Origin: a virus
Reading direction: 5' to 3' (one strand)
DNA length: 20,129 bases
IMG/VR virus record: IMGVR_UViG_3300046371_000458
Span: 1 to 20,129 of that record
The translations under genes and the position numbers were made by a program. Positions 1 through 6,375 of this stretch are shown piece after piece (the stretch's first letter is position 1; the number at the start of each line of letters is the position of its first letter). Under the pieces are notes generated by a model. It worked only from the letters and a program-made list of their open reading frames with translations, made no database searches and was not told where the DNA came from.

Positions 1-33
1 CAAGGAATGTTTACACCGGGCCGAGGATACTAA
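1..33 (+). CDS. C-terminal end of an upstream gene (partial)
   Basis: Frame 1 is open from the window edge and reads QGMFTPGRGY before a TAA at 31-33. The stop shares its last base with the next ATG (TAATG), the same coupling used by other gene pairs here, so this is probably the real end of an upstream gene. Ten residues are too few to name a function; its place before a lysis gene would fit a structural protein. Confidence 0.5.
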   Translation, partial: QGMFTPGRGY

Positions 34-839
34 TGACATTTTCTGAAGCCTTTGCAAAAGCAAGAAAAGAACAAGGACCAGGTGGGGTATTTACCTACAA
101 AGGTAAAAAGTATTCTACTAATAGAGCCGATGATAAAGCAAAGACAGCCAAGAATAATGTAGAAAAGAAAACAGATATTATTCCTGTTAAAAAACCTAAA
201 GTAGAAAAGAAAACAGAAAAAAAGAAAAAAGATATTATTCCTGTTAAAAAACCTAAAGTAGAAAAGAAAAGTGATCTAGTTTCTGATAATATAGAGTATC
301 AAATTAAAGATTTAATTCAAAAAAATGTTTTAGGACCACTGGGCTTTGACCCTAAAACGTTAACAGAAGAAGATTTTGGTGACACCACTATAGACGCTTT
401 AAAAATAGCTGCACAGAACGCTATTGATGCTGATAGGGAAGGAGTTATTTATGCAGACTACGACGATATTTTAGGTAGCACATATAGCGACTCTATATTT
501 AAGTCAATTACTGACCCAGACAAAATTGCAAAAACAACTTTTGGTATGAGTGGGTCACCAATGACAGTTGGAGAAGATGGAAATTTATATTTTAATGATC
601 AGTACAATTTTGATAATCCTCAAGGGAGTAATCTTGGTGAAAAGATGCTTATGCTTGGTAAAGACGTTGTTAATAATCCAAGTCCTTATGGCATTATGAG
701 AGCAATAAGTGGACAGTTTGGATCAGGAACTGGAGAAGGATCTCCAATAAAAATTAATCTTGGACCAGCATCTGACTTTTATGATGAAGATCAACTAGCC
801 GGTATCATGTCAACAGAAGCAGCAAAGGATAAAGCATAA
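33..839 (+). CDS. Lysine-rich repeat protein, possibly virion-associated
   Basis: I do not recognise this 268-residue protein. Residues 1-30 are basic with aromatic residues (FTYKGKKY). Residues about 45-80 are a very lysine-rich linker with two copies of DIIPVKKPKVEKK spaced 19 residues apart. The remainder, residues 85-268, is acidic to neutral and glycine/asparagine-rich with no clear signal peptide or membrane helix. The basic N-terminus joined by a charged linker to a globular part resembles accessory virion proteins, but that is only inference. It sits directly upstream of the M15 peptidase, with stop and start sharing one base (TAATG), so the two are probably translated together. The start ATG likewise overlaps the stop of the preceding gene. 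Confidence 0.8.
   Translation: MTFSEAFAKARKEQGPGGVFTYKGKKYSTNRADDKAKTAKNNVEKKTDIIPVKKPKVEKKTEKKKKDIIPVKKPKVEKKSDLVSDNIEYQIKDLIQKNVLGPLGFDPKTLTEEDFGDTTIDALKIAAQNAIDADREGVIYADYDDILGSTYSDSIFKSITDPDKIAKTTFGMSGSPMTVGEDGNLYFNDQYNFDNPQGSNLGEKMLMLGKDVVNNPSPYGIMRAISGQFGSGTGEGSPIKINLGPASDFYDEDQLAGIMSTEAAKDKA
174..270 (+). repeat. Two perfect 40-bp direct repeats, 57-bp period
   Basis: Positions 174-213 and 231-270 are identical over 40 bp, starting GATATTATTCCTG and ending GTAGAAAAGAAAA. The period is 57 bp (19 codons), so the duplication stays in frame and adds one DIIPVKKPKVEKK unit. Perfect identity at synonymous positions suggests recent slippage or duplication, and the copy number may vary between related phages. 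Confidence 0.92.
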
Positions 840-1300
840 TGAACTTATCAAACAACTTTACATTAGCAGAGCTAACTAAATCTCAAACAGCGGTACGTAA
901 GAATATTAATAATGAACCGGGGACCGCGGAGATTGAAAATCTTATTCACCTAGCGAAGACTGTCTTACAACCAGTGCGCGAGCATTTTGGTAAACCAGTC
1001 ATGATATCCTCAGGCTACAGAAGCCCAGAGCTGTGCGAGGCTATCGGGTCTTCGGCTAAGTCACAGCATGCCAAGGGTGAGGCAGCAGACTTTGAGATTA
1101 ATGGAGTTGACAACAAGGAACTTGCATCGTGGATTAGTAAAAACTGTGACTTTGATCAATTGATACTAGAGTTCTATGATGGTGTTGATCCCAATTCAGG
1201 GTGGGTTCATTGCTCAGCATCCATGTCAAGATCAAGAAAACAAACATTGAAGGCAGAAAAAGTAGAAGGAAGAACGTCGTACGTTCCAATTCTTTTTTAG
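839..1300 (+). CDS. M15-family zinc D-Ala-D-Ala carboxypeptidase-like endolysin
   Basis: This 153-residue protein matches the M15A peptidase family, which hydrolyses peptidoglycan peptide stems with one zinc ion. The family signature is visible: SSGYRSPELCEAIG (58-71), SQHAKGEAADF (75-85) with ligands His77 and Asp84, a probable catalytic Glu111 in LILEFY, and the third ligand His124 in GWVHCS. The N-terminus (NFTLAELTKSQTA) is typical of these single-domain enzymes. No signal peptide is seen, so as a lysis enzyme it would need a holin or similar to reach the wall; as a virion enzyme it could act at entry. Its stop lies in a TTAG tetranucleotide that also holds the stop of the convergent helicase gene, giving a 4-bp convergent overlap (1297-1300). 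Confidence 0.9.
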   Translation: MNLSNNFTLAELTKSQTAVRKNINNEPGTAEIENLIHLAKTVLQPVREHFGKPVMISSGYRSPELCEAIGSSAKSQHAKGEAADFEINGVDNKELASWISKNCDFDQLILEFYDGVDPNSGWVHCSASMSRSRKQTLKAEKVEGRTSYVPILF

Positions 1301-2745
1301 ATCCAGTTCTTAAGATCTTCTCCCATAATTTCATTTGCTATATTTACCTTTGTCCTTAATGCTTTTACAATACGTTCATCTATAGTACCTTCTGCAATTA
1401 AATCTATGTACAATACACTGCCAGTCTGGCCGATGCGGTGCGCTCTATCTTCTGATTGTAGTCTTTTTTCTAGGTCATATGAGTTAGAAAAGTAAATTAC
1501 TGTATTTGCGGCCGTAAGGGTAATTCCGTACCCTCCAGTTTGTGCATTTCCTACGAAATAGCGTGTAGGGCCCTTTTCTTGCTGAAACTGAGCAATGTGC
1601 TCCTGGCGAAGGGTAGCATCCACCCCACCGTGATATTCGACTGTAGAGGCTTCTCCGTAAGCTTTTTTTAAAGATTCGACTATTTTTTTGATGTCCTCAC
1701 GGTAAGTTGCCCATATTATGACCTTGCCGTCAGTTTCTTCTAGACAATCCATTAAAGCCTGTATTCGATTGTTAGGAAGATGTTTTACTGTACCATCGTC
1801 AGCTTTAAACGTACCACAAGTGACTTGATGCAACCGCATCAACTGTGTCATAACATTTACTGTTGACATAACTTTGCCATCTTCTGTAAATGCCAACGCC
1901 GTTTCTTTTAGTTGCGCGTATATTTCTTTTTGCTCTTTAGATAATTCTACAATACGTTTAGTAAATACTTTTTCTGGTAGATCTAAGCAGTCTTCTTTCA
2001 ACACACGATAAGAAAAATCATCTAGCTTATCTCCAAGTTCATCTAGTCTTCTATAACTAGTAACTAATTGCACTGAACGACCGCCAAAATTTCTCTTGAC
2101 CATATTTGCATAACGTGCACGAAAACTGTAATAAGAGTTGTGGCCTAATAGCCAAGGGTCCAGGAATTCACATTGACTATATAAGTCAAGCGGAGACTTG
2201 GTTACGGGAGAGCCTGTCAATATTCTACGGTACTTCGCGAGTTCCCCAATGGTTAAAATATTTTTTGTTCGCTTTGCTGTCGGACTCTTGATCGTCGTAG
2301 ATTCGTCAATTCCTATTAAAGCTCTTCCAAGAAAGATGTTAAGGAAACTATGCGCAAAGTCCAGACCTTTCGACGTAGAAAAAGCTTCTACGTTCATTAT
2401 CAGTATCTTAAGTTCTTCTTTACCATCAAATAATGTATCTAACTCAGTCTGTTTTTTCTTAGTTATGTTTGCTTCCCACAATACTTTTGTGTGTTCGACA
2501 TGGTCTGGTAGATGTACAGGAAATTCTATTTGGTCCCAATTCTTGTAAACACCTTTAGGTGCCACTATTAGTGCACCGCGGATCGCGCCATTGTCGTATA
2601 ACATAGCAATGTTATCCACAAGTACTTTAGATTTGCCGGTACCCATTTCCATGAATAAAGCGTAGTTTTTCTGCGCCCACGACTTTTTTAAAGCCTTTAA
2701 TTGATGGGCATAAGGCTTGGTTTTATACCTATATGTATCTATCAT
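1297..2745 (-). CDS. SNF2-like superfamily 2 DEAD/DEAH helicase
   Basis: This 482-residue SF2 ATPase has the SNF2/RapA-type motif set. Seen are PYAHQLKAL (Q-like motif, 11-19), MGTGKSK (Walker A, 34-40), APKGVYKNW (motif Ia region, 62-70), IGIDEST (motif II, 144-150), RRILTGSP (motif III, 173-180), TGGYGITLTAANTVI (motif V) and QSEDRAHRIGQ (motif VI, near 433-443). SNF2-family proteins translocate on dsDNA; in phages they are found in replication or recombination modules. It lacks extra DNA-binding or nuclease domains. It is the only leftward gene in the window, diverging from the replication cluster and convergent with the M15 gene. Ending NLKNWI, it shares stop bases with its neighbour, with no terminator between them. 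Confidence 0.93.
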   Translation of the reverse strand: MIDTYRYKTKPYAHQLKALKKSWAQKNYALFMEMGTGKSKVLVDNIAMLYDNGAIRGALIVAPKGVYKNWDQIEFPVHLPDHVEHTKVLWEANITKKKQTELDTLFDGKEELKILIMNVEAFSTSKGLDFAHSFLNIFLGRALIGIDESTTIKSPTAKRTKNILTIGELAKYRRILTGSPVTKSPLDLYSQCEFLDPWLLGHNSYYSFRARYANMVKRNFGGRSVQLVTSYRRLDELGDKLDDFSYRVLKEDCLDLPEKVFTKRIVELSKEQKEIYAQLKETALAFTEDGKVMSTVNVMTQLMRLHQVTCGTFKADDGTVKHLPNNRIQALMDCLEETDGKVIIWATYREDIKKIVESLKKAYGEASTVEYHGGVDATLRQEHIAQFQQEKGPTRYFVGNAQTGGYGITLTAANTVIYFSNSYDLEKRLQSEDRAHRIGQTGSVLYIDLIAEGTIDERIVKALRTKVNIANEIMGEDLKNWI

Positions 2746-2820
2746 AAAATAATTTATTATTCTTTCTTGACATTAATGTATATATGATTATCTTATTGTC
2801 AACAAGAAAGTATAATAAAA
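2746..2820. promoter_or_regulatory. Divergent promoter region built as an inverted repeat
   Basis: The whole 75-bp gap between the helicase and the rightward early genes is AT-rich and nearly palindromic. TTTATTAT-T-CTTTCTT--GACA at 2753-2772 is mirrored by 2797-2819, whose reverse complement reads TTTATTAT-A-CTTTCTTGTTGACA. The only differences are one mismatch and a 2-bp insertion. Each arm carries a perfect -35-like TTGACA box (2767-2772 on +, 2802-2797 on -), so the two promoters would face each other and overlap. A fair -10 for the + strand is TATCTT at 2789-2794 with a 16-bp spacer. On the minus strand, TACATT falls at 16-bp spacing. The 24-bp centre is alternating TA-rich DNA. Promoter activity is inferred; the repeat is seen directly. 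Confidence 0.72.
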
Positions 2821-3228
2821 ATGAAACACAGAATTTTTGAACTATATAAACCACGTTCACTCGCAGAGTTTTTGGCATTCTACAAAGAGAATCCTAAGGA
2901 AACTTTTGTATATGTATTACAGCACCCGGCGCCACAAATAAATATTTTAAGTGCGTCAGATTTTGGATATTTGGTAATTTGTTTACCATCAACAGATAAT
3001 ATGTTGTACAGCACGGCACCTTTTATTAGAAAGATGAGAAAAAATTTACAGGATTTTAAACCCGATGATTATATTTTATGTACGGGTGATCCTTCAATTA
3101 TTGGATTATCCACTGCTATTGTTAGTGACATTACGCAAGGACAGTTTAATCTCTTGAAATGGGATAGACAAGAGAGAAGATATTATCCCTTAATGATAGA
3201 CATATATAATAAAGGAGAAATAGAGTGA
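2821..3228 (+). CDS. Conserved-type hypothetical early protein
   Basis: I do not recognise a named domain in this 135-residue protein. It looks like a compact alpha/beta fold: a helical N-terminus (SLAEFLAFYKEN), a strand-rich middle (FVYVLQ, GYLVICLP) and a conserved-looking stretch DDYILCTGDPSIIGLSTAIVSD at about 83-104. No membrane helix or signal peptide is seen. It is the first rightward gene after the divergent promoter region and precedes the replication genes, so an early role is likely. No good ribosome-binding site precedes the ATG; upstream is AAGAAAGTATAATAAAA. Its stop overlaps the GTG start of the next gene (GTGA). Confidence 0.82.
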   Translation: MKHRIFELYKPRSLAEFLAFYKENPKETFVYVLQHPAPQINILSASDFGYLVICLPSTDNMLYSTAPFIRKMRKNLQDFKPDDYILCTGDPSIIGLSTAIVSDITQGQFNLLKWDRQERRYYPLMIDIYNKGEIE

Positions 3229-3785
3229 GTACACTTACATTAGATGATCTAGAACAAGATCAACAAAACTTAATAGAAAAATCAGATATAAAAACTTTGG
3301 CTATGCATTGTCAAGAACTGCAGGCGCATGAAGAAGAGATTATAAGACTAGAAGAACAAGTTAAAGATATCAAACAAAAAGCAGATAAAATTTCATCAGA
3401 GGTGATACCAGAATTACTTGCAGAGCAAGGGCTGTCATCTTTGAAACTTGCTGATGGTAGTGGAGTAGAAGTTAAAAAAACTTACAGTTGCACTGTAAAA
3501 AAAGACTCTATGGAATTAGCATACAACTGGCTTCGAGAGAATGGACTCGGTGATCTTATTAAAAATGAGGTTGCTGTTACATTCGGTAAAGGCGAAGATA
3601 ACAAGGCAGAGCAATTGCTTAGCCTTGCAGAGCAAGAAGGTTATGAGCCTCAACAAAAACAAAAAGTTGAGCCCATGACATTGAAGGCTCTCTACAGGGA
3701 GCGTGTCGAGGCCGGCCTCGACATGCCTTCCGAATTCTTTCACACGTTTGTGAAGGATCAAACTAAAATAGGCCGGAAATCGTGA
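3225..3785 (+). CDS. Gp157-like coiled-coil replication-module protein
   Basis: This 186-residue protein starts at a GTG that overlaps the previous stop. Residues 25-70 form a strongly charged predicted coiled coil (ELQAHEEEIIRLEEQVKDIKQKA). A beta-like segment follows (LKLADGSGVEVKKTYSCTVKK), then a helical region and a C-terminal block LKALYRERVEAGLDMPSEFF that looks highly constrained. The plan resembles small phage proteins of the siphovirus Gp157 type encoded beside ssDNA-binding proteins; I hold this family assignment loosely. The gene lies immediately upstream of the SSB-like gene, so a role in replication or recombination is inferred. Oddly, codons for the C-terminal block switch to GC-rich choices (GTC GAG GCC GGC CTC GAC) and fold into three hairpins. 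Confidence 0.78.
   Translation: MSTLTLDDLEQDQQNLIEKSDIKTLAMHCQELQAHEEEIIRLEEQVKDIKQKADKISSEVIPELLAEQGLSSLKLADGSGVEVKKTYSCTVKKDSMELAYNWLRENGLGDLIKNEVAVTFGKGEDNKAEQLLSLAEQEGYEPQQKQKVEPMTLKALYRERVEAGLDMPSEFFHTFVKDQTKIGRKS
3687..3757 (+). other. Three tandem hairpins including a 20-bp perfect palindrome
   Basis: Inside the 3' end of the coiled-coil gene lie three adjacent stem-loops. The first is 3687-3702: a 6-bp stem with one G-U pair and loop TACA. The second is 3704-3723: TGTCGAGGCC followed by its exact reverse complement. The third is 3736-3757: a 9-bp stem with one G-U pair and loop CGTT. The GC-rich palindrome stands out in an AT-rich genome and uses codons that are rare in neighbouring genes. 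The next gene, for the SSB-like protein, begins 60 bp downstream. Possible roles are an attenuator, an RNase processing site, a DNA operator or a replication element. Confidence 0.75.
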
Positions 3786-3816
3786 ATCATGAAACATTAA
3801 CAAGGAGAATATAATC

Positions 3817-4578
3817 ATGAACCAAGTAGCAGAAAAAAAGAAGACAGACATTGCTTTAACAAGCATGTTTGAAGAAGACGCTAATACAGCTATAGGAGAA
3901 ATGGGAGCAGAAGATTTTGCTTTACCTTTCCTAAGAGTATTAGGACAACTATCACCCGAGATAAATAAACGGGACGCTAAGTACATAGAAGGCGCTGAAG
4001 CAGGTATGATATTTAATACCGTGACTAAGCAAGTGTATGATGGTGAGAAGGGAATCAACATAATTCCATGTTATTATAAACGTGAGTATGTTGAATGGTC
4101 GGATAGAGGAACAGGAACAAGTGCTCCTGTAGCTATACATCCGTCAACAAGTGATATCATCAATCAAGCTAAACGTGATGCAAATTACAAAGATAGATTA
4201 TCTAATGGTAACTATCTTGAAAACACTGCATCGTATTTTGTATTGACTGAAGATATGCAAACCGCACTAGTAACCATGAAATCTACGCAGTTAAAAGTTG
4301 CGAAGAACTGGAACACTATGATGAACACGTTAAAGATCAAAGGAAAGAATGGTCTGTTCACACCGGCGGCTTACAGTCACGTGTATAACCTTAAAACAGT
4401 AGAACAATCAAACGACAAGGGAACTTGGTTTGGTTGGAGTGTTGAAAAGGTTGGACCAGTACAAGAAAAATCTTTGTATGAGTCCGCAAAAAGTTTTGCT
4501 GAGAGTGTGTCTAAGGGAGACGTCAAAGCAAAACATGGTAATGACAGTACTAAGTCAGACGACGAAGTACCGTTTTAA
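3817..4578 (+). CDS. Phage single-stranded DNA-binding protein with SSB-type acidic tail
   Basis: This 253-residue protein has a folded part (about residues 35-215, rich in aromatic and basic residues such as YYKREYVEW and KNWNTMMNTLKIKGK) followed by a disordered polar region and the terminus KSDDEVPF. The last six residues imitate the bacterial SSB tail (DDDIPF in E. coli), which recruits replication and repair proteins. This tail and the position between the Gp157-like gene and the primase support an SSB role. The DNA-binding fold is not a recognisable bacterial SSB, so the assignment is by tail and context. A good Shine-Dalgarno, AAGGAG, lies about 11 bp before the ATG. A terminator-like hairpin follows the gene. 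Confidence 0.75.
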   Translation: MNQVAEKKKTDIALTSMFEEDANTAIGEMGAEDFALPFLRVLGQLSPEINKRDAKYIEGAEAGMIFNTVTKQVYDGEKGINIIPCYYKREYVEWSDRGTGTSAPVAIHPSTSDIINQAKRDANYKDRLSNGNYLENTASYFVLTEDMQTALVTMKSTQLKVAKNWNTMMNTLKIKGKNGLFTPAAYSHVYNLKTVEQSNDKGTWFGWSVEKVGPVQEKSLYESAKSFAESVSKGDVKAKHGNDSTKSDDEVPF

Positions 4579-4587
4579 TTAACCATG

Positions 4588-4619
4588 ATGTTCCGGGCAA
4601 CTCCCCCTGCCCGGAACAT
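4588..4619 (+). terminator. Terminator-like hairpin after the SSB-like gene
   Basis: A perfect 12-bp GC-rich stem (4588-4599 with 4608-4619; left arm ATGTTCCGGGCA) closes an 8-nt loop, ACTCCCCC. It is followed by ATTTCT, only a weak U-tract. It lies 10 bp past the SSB-like stop codon and just before the small basic ORF. It could be a leaky rho-independent terminator or a 3' stabiliser that sets high SSB mRNA relative to the primase. Confidence 0.7.
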
Positions 4620-4628
4620 ATTTCTAGT

Positions 4629-4856
4629 ATGAAAAGAAGCAGAGAATCGTTATATCAAATGCGTTACTATCGTAAAAAAACGATGGACGCTTTACGTAAT
4701 GAAAATAAACGGCTGAAAGAGCGAATTAATTTAATTCTAGACAGTCCGGAGGGAAAAGAATATAAACGAAGAAAGGCTCGCGAATACTATCGTGAGTATA
4801 GAGAGAAAAATAAAGATAAAATTAGAGAGTATCAAAGAGAGTATGCAAAAATTTAA
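4629..4856 (+). CDS. Small, highly basic hypothetical protein
   Basis: This 75-residue protein is dominated by Arg, Lys, Glu and Tyr, with an internal quasi-repeat (EYYREYREKNKDKIREYQREYAK). It is predicted to be one long charged helix. I recognise no domain; similar tracts flank HNH endonucleases in other phages, but no HNH core is present. It begins 10 bp after the terminator-like hairpin without an evident ribosome-binding site and overlaps the primase start. It could be a nucleic-acid-binding adaptor or simply a leader ORF for the primase. Confidence 0.55.
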   Translation: MKRSRESLYQMRYYRKKTMDALRNENKRLKERINLILDSPEGKEYKRRKAREYYREYREKNKDKIREYQREYAKI

Positions 4857-6375
4857 GGATATATTTGAAGGCAATAATAGTGCTTATGGACAATTAATAT
4901 TATCAGGCGAAACTACAGACAAAGGTAAAGCCGTTGGTAAAGCATTTATTAAAAGAGAATCAATTCCTGATCAGTTATGGAAAGAACACATTGAAGGTAA
5001 AGAGCCTGCACTAGGGGTAATACCTATTAATGAAGACAACATGTGTAGATGGGGATGTATTGATGTTGATGAATATAATTTAAGTCATCAAAAAATAATT
5101 GACGATGTAAAGAAAGCAAAGTTTCCATTAGTAACATTTAGATCAAAGTCTGGCGGCGCACATTTATTTTTATTTGCGAAAGAGTTTATTCCAGCATCAC
5201 TGATGCAATCAAAATTAAAAATGATGTCAGAGGCGCTAGGCTTTGGCGGTAGTGAGATATTTCCTAAACAGACAGAGATACTCGTGGAGCGTGGAGATAC
5301 AGGAAACTTTTTAAACTTACCATATCATGGAGACACATTAGGTTTTAGGTATACGTTTTTAGAAAATGGAGAAGAAGCTAGTCTAGAAGAGTTTTATAAA
5401 ATATATGACAACTCAGTACAGACTAAAGCTCAAATAGAATCTATTGTAGTAAAAGGCAAGGTTGTAAAAGAAGAAGCATTTAAAGATGGGCCACCATGTT
5501 TAAATAAATTAGCAGACGAAGGTTTTGGTGAAGGCTCACGTAATAATGCATTATTTAATGTAGCTGTATATCATAAACAGGCTAACCCGGATAATTGGGA
5601 AGATAAAGTTATGGAGGATAATACTAAGTGGATGAATCCACCATTAAACTATAAGGAAGTACAGGCACTATTAGCATCAGTAAACAAAAGAGGTTATGAT
5701 AAATATAGGTGTAAAGATCAACCTATTTGTGGAGTATGTAATGCTGCTAAATGTAGAACTAAAAGATTTGGTGTTGGATTTGAGGAAGAGCAGATGCCGG
5801 AGATGGATACATTAAGTAAGATAGCATCTAACCCACCGCAATGGTTTTTAAATGTTGGTGGTAAAAGAATAGAACTAAACTCGATGCAGCTACACAATGC
5901 TAATTTATTTGCGTTGGCTGTATTAGATCAAGCTAACATTATATCTCCTATACCAAAAGCAAAAGACTGGAGAGAGATTTATCTAAAACAACTTATGTTA
6001 AATCTAGAAGAGATAGAGCCTTTAGAATCATTAAACAGCAACGAACAGTTAGAAAATTTATTGTATGACTTTACAGTGCATAGAGCACAAGCAAGAACTA
6101 AGGAAGACATATTGAATAAAGCAGCGTGGACCGATGATGATAAGAAGATAACATTATTTAAGATGGATGATTTCTTTGCATTTGCGAAACGTAATAACTG
6201 GGAGATGGATAAAACTAAAACAGGTAATTTATTAAAACAATTAAAAGATATATTTGTAGAAGAGGTCAGATTAAAGATTAAAAACCAAACTCCTCGTCTT
6301 GTAAAAATAAAAGCTATGAAGAGATATGAACCGGATGTTTCTCAAAAGCCATACGAAGAAGAGGTACCTTTCTAA
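4843..6375 (+). CDS. Archaeo-eukaryotic (AEP/PrimPol-type) primase with SSB-like C-terminal tail
   Basis: I choose the ATG at 4843 (MQKFKDIFEG, 510 residues) over an upstream GTG at 4792, because the extension lies wholly inside the basic ORF and looks non-native. The N-terminal domain carries AEP primase motifs: GCIDVDEY with the metal-binding Asp74 and Asp76, SKSGGAHLFLF with His107, and EIFPKQTE (about 138-145) followed by NFLNLPYH. This is the type known as the TOTE-system primase domain. A PriCT-like helical segment follows (GSRNNALFNVAVYHK, around 231-245), then a four-Cys cluster (Cys290, 296, 299, 304) that could bind zinc, and an uncharacterised C-terminal region. The protein ends KPYEEEVPF, like an SSB tail. 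It would make primers for the phage polymerase. The stop shares one base with the helicase ATG. Confidence 0.82.
   Translation: MQKFKDIFEGNNSAYGQLILSGETTDKGKAVGKAFIKRESIPDQLWKEHIEGKEPALGVIPINEDNMCRWGCIDVDEYNLSHQKIIDDVKKAKFPLVTFRSKSGGAHLFLFAKEFIPASLMQSKLKMMSEALGFGGSEIFPKQTEILVERGDTGNFLNLPYHGDTLGFRYTFLENGEEASLEEFYKIYDNSVQTKAQIESIVVKGKVVKEEAFKDGPPCLNKLADEGFGEGSRNNALFNVAVYHKQANPDNWEDKVMEDNTKWMNPPLNYKEVQALLASVNKRGYDKYRCKDQPICGVCNAAKCRTKRFGVGFEEEQMPEMDTLSKIASNPPQWFLNVGGKRIELNSMQLHNANLFALAVLDQANIISPIPKAKDWREIYLKQLMLNLEEIEPLESLNSNEQLENLLYDFTVHRAQARTKEDILNKAAWTDDDKKITLFKMDDFFAFAKRNNWEMDKTKTGNLLKQLKDIFVEEVRLKIKNQTPRLVKIKAMKRYEPDVSQKPYEEEVPF

Noticed and set aside
2106-2548. Rightward ORFs of 61 and 116 codons inside the helicase gene
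   Set aside because: They are antisense to the well-supported SNF2 helicase, have odd composition and no ribosome-binding site.
3516-4140. Leftward ORFs of 181 and 62 codons across the coiled-coil and SSB-like genes
   Set aside because: Antisense shadows: Cys/Phe/Ser-rich low-quality sequence against two well-supported rightward genes.
4792-4842. Upstream GTG start for the primase
   Set aside because: The extension (SIERKIKIKLES) lies wholly within the basic ORF in another frame; the ATG at 4843 fits the usual short overlaps better.
4629-4856. HNH or homing endonuclease call for the small basic protein
   Set aside because: Only a charged helical tract is present; no HNH core His or Asn residues and no zinc pair.
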